DNA of 5,145 bases from Acidobacteriota bacterium (lineage in GTDB: Bacteria > Acidobacteriota > Vicinamibacteria > Vicinamibacterales > UBA2999), in NCBI GenBank assembly GCA_947465275.1, contig CANIAI010000201.1, positions 1-5,145 on the forward strand, in the 5' to 3' direction. A program made the translations under genes and the position numbers. The notes under the pieces are model-generated. The model saw only the letters and a list, made by a program, of their open reading frames with translations, was not told the origin of the DNA and did no database searches. Positions 1 to 4,825 of the stretch are shown here, piece by piece (within the stretch, counting starts at the first letter, position 1; every line of letters starts with the position of its first letter).

Positions 1-293
1 ACATCGTGTTCTGGAGACTGAAGAAGGACCTGTCCCCCGCCGAGCGGCAGGCGGCCTGCGCCCGCATCAAGGCGGGTTTCGAGGCGCTCCCCGGCAAGAT
101 TCCCGGGCTGCAGAAGATCGAAATCGGCTTCGACTACGGACAGGGGGCCGACGCCTCGGACATCGTCCTCTACTCCGAGTTCGACAGCCGCGCTTCGCTC
201 GCCGGCTACGACGCCCACCCGGAGCACCTGGCCCTGGTGCCGGTCGTCCGCGACGTCCGCACCGAGAAGCGGGTCGTCGATTACGACATCTGA
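1..293 (+). CDS. Dabb-domain (stress-responsive alpha/beta-barrel) protein, 5' end cut off
   Basis: This is the 3' portion of a small protein of the Dabb family (stress-responsive A/B barrel, ferredoxin-like dimeric fold). The frame is open to the window edge. Bases 3-17 read Ile-Val-Phe-Trp-Arg, and the two bases before them fit the end of a His codon. Family members typically begin with a few residues followed by HIVFW, so I take the true start to lie a few codons outside the window; the GTG at position 6 is an internal Val codon. Further support is the C-terminal signature GYDAHPEHLALVPVVRD, with the family's typical Y-x-x-HP-x-H pattern, and a total length near 100 residues. Dabb proteins form small dimeric barrels. 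Some are enzymes (olivetolic acid cyclase-like) but most bacterial ones have no known substrate, so no reaction is assigned. The stop is TGA at 291-293. The 275-base gap downstream suggests it is not part of the following operon. Confidence 0.86.
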   Translation, partial: IVFWRLKKDLSPAERQAACARIKAGFEALPGKIPGLQKIEIGFDYGQGADASDIVLYSEFDSRASLAGYDAHPEHLALVPVVRDVRTEKRVVDYDI

Positions 294-320
294 CGCCCCG
301 CGCCAGACCCCGCGCATCAC

Positions 321-435
321 CCTGCGGACGGGCTGTCGCCGGTCAGCGGTCCTGCGACCGGCCGCCAGGCCCGTCTCCGGCGTCCAAGGAGCGTGACCCT
401 GCGACGCGGGCAGCCCGTCTGCGCCAACCTGCGAC
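321..435 (+). repeat. Degenerate short direct repeats (CCTGCGAC / GCCCGTCT)
   Basis: CCTGCGAC occurs exactly at 351-358, 398-405 and 428-435, with a near copy (CCTGCGGAC) at 321-329. The starts are spaced 30, 47 and 30 bases apart. GCCCGTCT follows two of the copies, at 369-376 and 413-420. The arrangement looks like a decayed tandem duplication of about 45 bases, or a cluster of binding sites for an unknown regulator. Units are too short and irregular for a CRISPR array. In DNA this GC-rich, some recurrence of GC octamers is expected by chance. Confidence 0.35.
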
Positions 436-493
436 GAGCGGGGTAAGCAGAACGCGTATTCCTGACGTAAAGTGAGGCACATGCCGCGCGTCT

Positions 494-509
494 GCCCCCC
501 GGCGGGGGC
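494..509 (+). other. GC-rich hairpin in the DUF4159 leader
   Basis: GCCCCC (494-499) can pair with GGGGGC (504-509) around the four-base loop CGGC, with a possible extra T-G wobble pair outside. The 3' arm lies in the nonamer GGCGGGGGC (501-509), which recurs at 530-538. The 5' arm could therefore pair alternatively with 533-538. There is no T-run, so a terminator is unlikely. The structure would sit 59 bases ahead of the DUF4159 start in a transcript. Confidence 0.3.
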
Positions 510-568
510 GTGCCGGCGTGGAAGACCCAGGCGGGGGCCGCCGTCGATTTCCGGGTGAGGGGTAGGAA

Positions 569-1444
569 ATGGCCCTGCGCCGACGCTCACATCTGCTGGT
601 CGTGCTGACCGTGCTGTTCGCGGCGTCGGGTGCGTACGCCTACGCGCAGCTCGCGCCGCCAGGCGGGTTCGGGGGCATCGGCGGGTTCGGGCAGCTGCGC
701 GGTGAGCAGGGCGACCCGCCCGAATTGCCGAAAGGGCCGTTTCCCGACGGCCGCTTCACCTCATGCCGCATGCTCTACACCAGCGTCCGCCGCGAGGCGA
801 ATGGCGCGGGCTGGCGCACCGACTATCCCTGGGGCGAGCGGCACCTCATGACCCGGCTCTCCGAACTCACGAAGACGCAGGTCAGCCTGCTCGAGCCCGA
901 GGTACCCCATGCCTGGCTCGTCCGGCTCACGGACGAGGCGCTCTTCCAGTGCCCGTTCCTCGTCGCTTCCGACGTCGGCACCATCGGGCTGTCACGCGAG
1001 GAAGCCGACCGCCTGCACGACTACCTGCTCAAGGGCGGGTTCCTCTGGGTGGACGACTTCTGGGGCGAGGCGGCCTGGAACCAGTGGTCCAAGGAGATCG
1101 CCAAGGCGTTTCCGCCCTCCGAGTTCCCCATCCAGGACGTGCCGCTCGACGACCCGATCTTCCACTCCATGATGGAGGTGAAGCGGGTGCCGCAGATCAC
1201 GAGCATCCGGTTCTGGCGCTCGACGGGCGGCCGGTCGACCTCGGAGCGGGGCGCCGAGTCGGCCACTGCCCACTTCCGGGGCATTCGCGACAAGGGCGGA
1301 CGGCTGATGCTGGTCATGACGCACAACACCGACGTGGCCGACTCGTGGGAACGGGAAGGTGAGGACCCGGAGTTCTTCTACCAGTTCTCGCCCGAGGGAT
1401 ACGCGCTCGGCATCGATGTCGCCCTCTATGCGATGACGCACTAG
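569..1444 (+). CDS. DUF4159 domain protein, predicted exported
   Basis: A 291-residue protein of the DUF4159 family. Function is unknown; the family often sits in MoxR/VWA (Bat-like) clusters and is usually described as having an amidotransferase-like alpha/beta fold. Residues 1-26 look like a Sec signal peptide: RRR at 4-6, a hydrophobic core at about 9-19, and AYAYA giving cleavage after residue 24 or 26. A glycine-rich linker (about 32-41) follows. The DUF4159 domain runs from about 62 to the end. It shows the opening RMLYT, the W-x-TDYPW segment (82-88), LSELT (97-101), YLLKGGFLWVDDFWG (152-166), DDPIFHS (194-200), and the typical C-terminus with MTHNTDVADSWERE (250-263), FSPEGYALGIDV (273-284) and a final YAMTH. 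It has only two cysteines, C66 and C128. The ATG at 569 is preceded by GTGAGGGG (555-562) and AGGA (564-567), supporting this start. Translation ends with tandem stops, TAG TAA (1442-1447). It probably acts in the periplasm with the VWA protein encoded next. Confidence 0.9.
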   Translation: MALRRRSHLLVVLTVLFAASGAYAYAQLAPPGGFGGIGGFGQLRGEQGDPPELPKGPFPDGRFTSCRMLYTSVRREANGAGWRTDYPWGERHLMTRLSELTKTQVSLLEPEVPHAWLVRLTDEALFQCPFLVASDVGTIGLSREEADRLHDYLLKGGFLWVDDFWGEAAWNQWSKEIAKAFPPSEFPIQDVPLDDPIFHSMMEVKRVPQITSIRFWRSTGGRSTSERGAESATAHFRGIRDKGGRLMLVMTHNTDVADSWEREGEDPEFFYQFSPEGYALGIDVALYAMTH

Positions 1445-1459
1445 TAACAGGGGTACAAT
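1433..1459 (+). promoter_or_regulatory. Candidate promoter ahead of the VWA gene
   Basis: TACAAT at 1454-1459 matches the -10 consensus TATAAT in five of six positions and is an AT-rich island in very GC-rich DNA, directly after the DUF4159 stop codons. The best upstream partner is ATGACG at 1433-1438 (four of six matches to TTGACA) with a 15-base spacer, which is short, so the -35 is weak. If used, it gives a leader of roughly 105-110 bases for the VWA gene and would make the VWA/caspase-like/MoxR genes a unit transcribable independently of DUF4159. Judged by eye only. Confidence 0.38.
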
Positions 1460-1526
1460 CAGCGCCCTTCGAGACCCGTCCGCGGATTGCCCGCGCGCGG
1501 CTGTCGGGGTCGCCGGGTACGACGGC

Positions 1527-1546
1527 GCCGGCCGGGTCCGGCTGGC
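1527..1546 (+). other. Leader hairpin upstream of the VWA gene
   Basis: Bases 1527-1534 (GCCGGCCG) can pair with 1539-1546 (CGGCTGGC), giving eight pairs including one G-U, closed by the loop GGTC. It ends four bases before the purine-rich GGTGAGGAG at 1551-1559 and 28 bases before the ATG at 1575. It has no T-run and so does not look like a terminator. Its position would allow an effect on translation initiation, but this is inference. GC-rich DNA forms such stems readily. Confidence 0.3.
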
Positions 1547-1574
1547 AACAGGTGAGGAGTCGCTCCAGGAACCC

Positions 1575-3863
1575 ATGTTCGACGCCCTCTTCCAAGCGCT
1601 GTTCTCGTATCGGCCGGTCGTCTTCCAGCAGGGAGAGGTGCGGTTCGACCTGTCGACCTCGACCGTGGTGGCGGCCGCGATCGCGGCGGTCGTCATGGCC
1701 GCGGCCGTGGTCACGTACCGATCCGTCCGGGGGAAGGGGACGCTGCGCGACCGGATCGTCCTGACCGTGCTCCGCATGGCCGCGCTGGCGGTCGTCCTGT
1801 TCTGCCTGCTCCGTCCCTCGCTGGTCGTCCGCGCCTCGGTGCCGCAGCAGAACGTCGTCGCCGTGCTGCTCGACGACTCGAAGAGCATGCAGATTCCCGA
1901 CGTCAACGGGCAGCCGCGGGCCGAGTTCGTGCGCCAGCAGTTCGGCGCCGCCGACCGGCCGGTGCTCAAGGCGCTCGCGGATCGCTTCCAGGTGCGGGTG
2001 TTCCGCTTCTCATCGACCGCGGGTCGCGTGGCCTCGGCGAGCGACCTGACGTTCGACGGGTCGCAGACGAAACTGAGCGCCGCGCTCAGCGGCGTGCGCG
2101 ACGAGCTGGCCGGGCTGCCCGTGTCCGGGGTCGTGCTCGTGAGCGACGGCGCCGACACGAGCGAGGCGGCGCTCGGGGAGTCGCTCCTGGGCCTCAAGGC
2201 CGAGAAGCTCCCGGTGTTCACGGTGGGCGTCGGCTCGGCGAAGCTGCCGAAAGACATCCAGGTCGACCGGGTGAACGTGCCCCGCTCGGTCCTGAAGGGG
2301 TCGGCGCTGCTGGTCGACGCGGTCATCACCCAGACGGGCTACGCGGGGCAGACGGTGCGGCTCGACGTCGAGGACGACGGACGGATCGTCGGCTCCCAGT
2401 CGGTGCAGCTGCCGTCCGACGGCACGCCGGCGACGGTGCGGGTGCGGGCGACGGCGTCCGACGCCGGTCCGCGGGTGTTCCGCTTCCGCGTGGCGCCCCA
2501 GGCGGGCGAGGTGGTCGCGCAGAACAACGTGCGCGAGGCGCTCGTCAACGTGCGCGACGCGCGCGAGAAGATCCTCTATTACGAGGGCGAGCCGCGGTTC
2601 GAGATGAAGTTCCTCAACCGCGCCGTGGCCGACGACAAGAACCTGCAGGTCGTCACGCTGCAGCGGACCGCCGACAACAAGTACATGCGGCTCAACGTGG
2701 ATGGCCCCGACGAGCTGGCGGGCGGCTTCCCGAAGACCCGCGACGAGCTCTTCGGCTACAGCGGCCTCATCCTCGGCAGCGTCGAAGCGGGCGCCTTCAG
2801 CGGCGACCAGCTGCAGATGATCAGCGACTTCGTCGACAAGCGCGGCGGCGGGCTGCTCATGCTCGGCGGCGCCCGGTCGTTCGGCGAAGGCGGGTACGCG
2901 GGCACGCCGGTGGCCGATGCCCTCCCGCTCACGATCGACCCGCGCGCGCGCGCCGGCGACTCGAACCGCTTCTCACGGATGACGGTCGCGCCGACGCGCC
3001 CCGGCCAGACGCACGCCGCCACCCAGATCGCCCCGACCGAGGCGGCGTCGGGGGCGCGCTGGAAGGATCTGCCGCAGATCACCGTGATCAACGCCCCGAT
3101 GGCGACCAAGCCTGGCGCGACGGTGCTGCTGACCGGCGCCGACGAGCGGGGCGCCGCCCAGACCGTGCTCGCGGCCGAGCAGTACGGGCGCGGCAAGTCG
3201 CTCGCCTTCCTCGCGCAGGACTCGTGGCAGTGGCAGATGCACGCCAGCATCCCGCTCGAGGACATGACCCACGAGAACTTCTGGCGGCAGATGCTCCGCT
3301 GGCTGGTGGACGGCGTTCCCTCCGTCATCGAATCGCGCACGACGAGCGAGCGGGTCGAACCCGGCGAGTCGGTCACGATCGAGTCGACGGTCGTCGACCC
3401 CTCCTTTGTCGAAGTGAACGACGCCACCGTCACGGCGCACGTGACGCGGCCGGGCGGCGACACCATCGAGGTGCCGATGCGGTGGGACGGTGAGCACGAC
3501 GGTGTCTACCAGGGCACCTTCGTCAGCCGCGAGCCGGGCGCCTACGAGGCGAAGATCGACGCACTGCAGGGGCAGAAGGTGCTGGGCGAGGGCACGGTGC
3601 ACGTCCGCGCGGTGCCGGGCGACGCCGAATACTTCGAGCCGACGATGCACGAGGCGCCGCTGCGCCGCATCGCGCAGGAGACGGGCGGCCGCTACTACAC
3701 GCCCGAGAACCTGACGGGTCTCGCCGAGGACGTCCGCTACGCCGGTCGCGGTGTCACGTCGGTGGAAGAGCGCGATCTCTGGAACATGCCGATCGTCCTC
3801 ATCGCGCTGGTCGCGTTGATCTGCGGCGAGTGGGCGTACCGTCGGGCGGTCGGCCTGCCATGA
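1575..3863 (+). CDS. Membrane-anchored VWA / glutamine-amidotransferase-like protein (BatA-like)
   Basis: A 762-residue protein of the VWA plus amidotransferase-like type that accompanies MoxR ATPases. Two N-terminal membrane helices (about 30-48 and 61-79) flank a basic loop (RSVRGKGTLRDR, 49-60). A third helix lies at about 738-751, followed by WAYRR. By the positive-inside rule, residues 80-737 would be periplasmic. The VWA domain (about 93-225) has a complete metal-binding MIDAS: D100-x-S102-x-S104 in DDSKSM, T165, and D191 in VLVSDGADT. A beta-rich stretch follows (about 228-330). The amidotransferase-like domain (about 332-580) contains GYSGLILGS (394-402) and GGGLLMLGGARSFGEGGY (424-441); the expected nucleophilic cysteine is absent, and the protein's only cysteines, C77 and C750, lie in membrane helices. 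A Trp-rich end (W551, W553, W570, W576), an Ig-like region (about 590-680) and RRIAQETGGRYY (697-708) follow. No usable upstream start was found. AGGA sits four bases before the ATG, and GGTGAGGAG fifteen bases before. It probably acts as a metal-dependent binding scaffold, not an enzyme. Confidence 0.9.
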   Translation: MFDALFQALFSYRPVVFQQGEVRFDLSTSTVVAAAIAAVVMAAAVVTYRSVRGKGTLRDRIVLTVLRMAALAVVLFCLLRPSLVVRASVPQQNVVAVLLDDSKSMQIPDVNGQPRAEFVRQQFGAADRPVLKALADRFQVRVFRFSSTAGRVASASDLTFDGSQTKLSAALSGVRDELAGLPVSGVVLVSDGADTSEAALGESLLGLKAEKLPVFTVGVGSAKLPKDIQVDRVNVPRSVLKGSALLVDAVITQTGYAGQTVRLDVEDDGRIVGSQSVQLPSDGTPATVRVRATASDAGPRVFRFRVAPQAGEVVAQNNVREALVNVRDAREKILYYEGEPRFEMKFLNRAVADDKNLQVVTLQRTADNKYMRLNVDGPDELAGGFPKTRDELFGYSGLILGSVEAGAFSGDQLQMISDFVDKRGGGLLMLGGARSFGEGGYAGTPVADALPLTIDPRARAGDSNRFSRMTVAPTRPGQTHAATQIAPTEAASGARWKDLPQITVINAPMATKPGATVLLTGADERGAAQTVLAAEQYGRGKSLAFLAQDSWQWQMHASIPLEDMTHENFWRQMLRWLVDGVPSVIESRTTSERVEPGESVTIESTVVDPSFVEVNDATVTAHVTRPGGDTIEVPMRWDGEHDGVYQGTFVSREPGAYEAKIDALQGQKVLGEGTVHVRAVPGDAEYFEPTMHEAPLRRIAQETGGRYYTPENLTGLAEDVRYAGRGVTSVEERDLWNMPIVLIALVALICGEWAYRRAVGLP

Positions 3864-3879
3864 GGGGACTGCCGTAATG
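3860..3879 (+). promoter_or_regulatory. Stop/start junction with ribosome-binding site and five-codon minicistron
   Basis: GAGGGG at 3862-3867 lies nine bases before the ATG at 3877 and is the likely ribosome-binding site of the caspase-like gene. It overlaps the upstream stop codon. The junction also holds a nested ATGA (3860-3863) and TAATG (3875-3879). The ATG at 3860 opens a five-codon frame (ATG AGG GGA CTG CCG TAA) whose stop overlaps the next start by one base. This layout suits tight translational coupling of the two genes. Whether the minicistron is translated is unknown. Confidence 0.55.
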
Positions 3880-4803
3880 CTTCGCGTCTTCCTGCTCATC
3901 GTCGTCGGGCTGTCGGGTGATCCCGAGCATGGCACCGCGTTCCAGAAATGGGGCGCGACGCTGGCCGGCGCCGCCGATCGCCTTGGCGTGCAGCGACAGA
4001 ACCTGGTCTACCTCGCCGACCCGGCGGAGGAGGGCCCGAAGGCCGACGGGCGGGCGACGAAGGTCGAGGTCGAGAAGGCGTTCGACCGCATCGGACAGGG
4101 CGCGACGGCCGACGACGTGGTGATGGTCGTGCTCATCGGGCACGGCAGCTTCGACGGACGCGACGCCAAGTTCAACCTGGTCGGCCCCGACATGAGCGCG
4201 AAGGACTTCGGCCTGCAGCTGCGCAAGGTGAAGGCCGGGCAGGTCGTCTTCGTCGATACGTCGAGCGCGAGCGGACCGTTCATCGAGGAACTCTCGGGGC
4301 CCGGCCGCACCGTCGTCACCGCCACCCGCAACGGCGCGGAGCAGTATGCGACGCTCTTCGGCGGGTCGTTCGTCGACGCGCTGACCAGCGAGGCGGCCGA
4401 CGCCGACAAGAACCGCCGCATCAGCGTGCTCGAGGCGTTCCGCTTCGCGAAGGGCGAGGTGGCGAAGGCGTACGAGCGCGAGGGGCTGCTCTCGACCGAG
4501 CACGCGCTGCTCGACGACAACGGTGACAAGCAGGGCAGTCCCGACCCGATGCCCACCGCCGCTGACGGCAAGCGGGCCGCGGTCGTGACCGTGGGCTCGA
4601 CCGACGCGGCCGCCGCGCTGCCGTCCGACCCGAAGGTACGCGCGCTGGTCGTCGAGCGCCAGGAGCTGGAGCGCCGTGTCGAGGCGCTGCGGCTGCTGAA
4701 GGACAGCATGGAACCGGCGAAGTACCAGGCGGAGCTGGAGCGGCTCGTGACCGAGCTGGCGCTCAAGACCCGTGAGATTCGCGCGCTGGACGGACCGAAG
4801 TAG
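3877..4803 (+). CDS. Caspase/C13-fold protein lacking a catalytic cysteine
   Basis: A 308-residue protein with a caspase-like (clan CD, C13/C14-type) alpha/beta core. Residues 3-14 form a first strand (RVFLLIVVGLSG) leading into DPEHGTAFQKW. VVMVVLIGHGSFDG (81-94) matches the strand plus His-Gly motif, with H89 at the catalytic-histidine position. GQVVFVDTSSASGPF (121-135) matches the strand that normally ends in DAC-x-SG; the nucleophile position aligns with S130, and there is no cysteine in the whole protein. The following RTVVTATRNG (144-153) and TLFGGSFVDAL (159-169) fit the core. D175-x-D177-x-N179 with I182 and E186 resembles an EF-hand loop, and LLDDNGD (211-217) is a second acidic loop. 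After a variable linker (about 221-250), residues 252-305 look like a coiled coil. No in-frame start exists between the TGA at 3817 and ATG 3877, so there is no room for a classical signal peptide. It starts 13 bases after the VWA stop and 22 bases before MoxR ends the gap, so it is probably co-transcribed. Probably a pseudoprotease or binding protein; a serine nucleophile cannot be excluded. Confidence 0.76.
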   Translation: MLRVFLLIVVGLSGDPEHGTAFQKWGATLAGAADRLGVQRQNLVYLADPAEEGPKADGRATKVEVEKAFDRIGQGATADDVVMVVLIGHGSFDGRDAKFNLVGPDMSAKDFGLQLRKVKAGQVVFVDTSSASGPFIEELSGPGRTVVTATRNGAEQYATLFGGSFVDALTSEAADADKNRRISVLEAFRFAKGEVAKAYEREGLLSTEHALLDDNGDKQGSPDPMPTAADGKRAAVVTVGSTDAAAALPSDPKVRALVVERQELERRVEALRLLKDSMEPAKYQAELERLVTELALKTREIRALDGPK

Positions 4804-4825
4804 TTACCCCTAACCGAGGCTGACG

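Larger units (their letters stand above)
294..568 (+). other. Intergenic region with degenerate repeats and hairpins
   Basis: No recognisable protein gene or RNA gene lies here. It holds several copies of the octamer CCTGCGAC and two copies of GCCCGTCT. A 7-bp inverted repeat (GCCGGTC 338-344 with GACCGGC 356-362) begins 44 bases after the Dabb stop. A GC hairpin lies at 494-509, and a possible 25-codon ORF at 481-558. The first hairpin has no T-run after it, so it is not a textbook intrinsic terminator. The best -10-like hexamer I can find is TAAAGT at 468-473 (4 of 6 matches to TATAAT), without a convincing -35 box. A promoter for the DUF4159 gene is therefore expected here but not demonstrated. 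Confidence 0.6.

Noticed and set aside
6..8. GTG at position 6 as the start of the Dabb gene
   Set aside because: The frame stays open to base 1, and Ile-Val-Phe-Trp is the conserved first strand of the family, so this GTG is an internal Val codon.
338..362. Intrinsic terminator after the Dabb gene
   Set aside because: The 7-bp inverted repeat is real, but its 11-base loop and the lack of a following T-run do not fit an intrinsic terminator.
321..435. CRISPR array
   Set aside because: Repeat units are only about 8 bases with irregular spacing and no uniform spacers, and no cas gene is nearby.
992..2329. A 445-codon open frame on the minus strand across DUF4159 and the VWA gene
   Set aside because: It lies antisense to two well-supported genes, has low-complexity Ser/Thr/Arg-rich translation and no recognisable domain. 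Long antisense frames are expected in DNA this GC-rich.
2941..2951. Alternating CG tract as a Z-DNA-type element
   Set aside because: It is only 11 bases long and is accounted for by Arg-Ala codons in a linker of the VWA protein.
2973..3935. A 320-codon minus-strand open frame opposite the VWA gene's 3' half
   Set aside because: Its Arg/His/Val-rich translation shows no family features, and the plus strand carries clear domain motifs through the whole span.
4008..4766. Minus-strand open frames opposite the caspase-like gene
   Set aside because: Ser/Ala/Arg-rich shadow frames without motifs; the plus-strand frame has the caspase-fold signature and good spacing to its neighbours.
4803..4814. 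GTTA-CCCC-TAAC inverted repeat between the caspase-like gene and moxR
   Set aside because: A four-base stem overlapping the stop codon is too short to call an operator or terminator.
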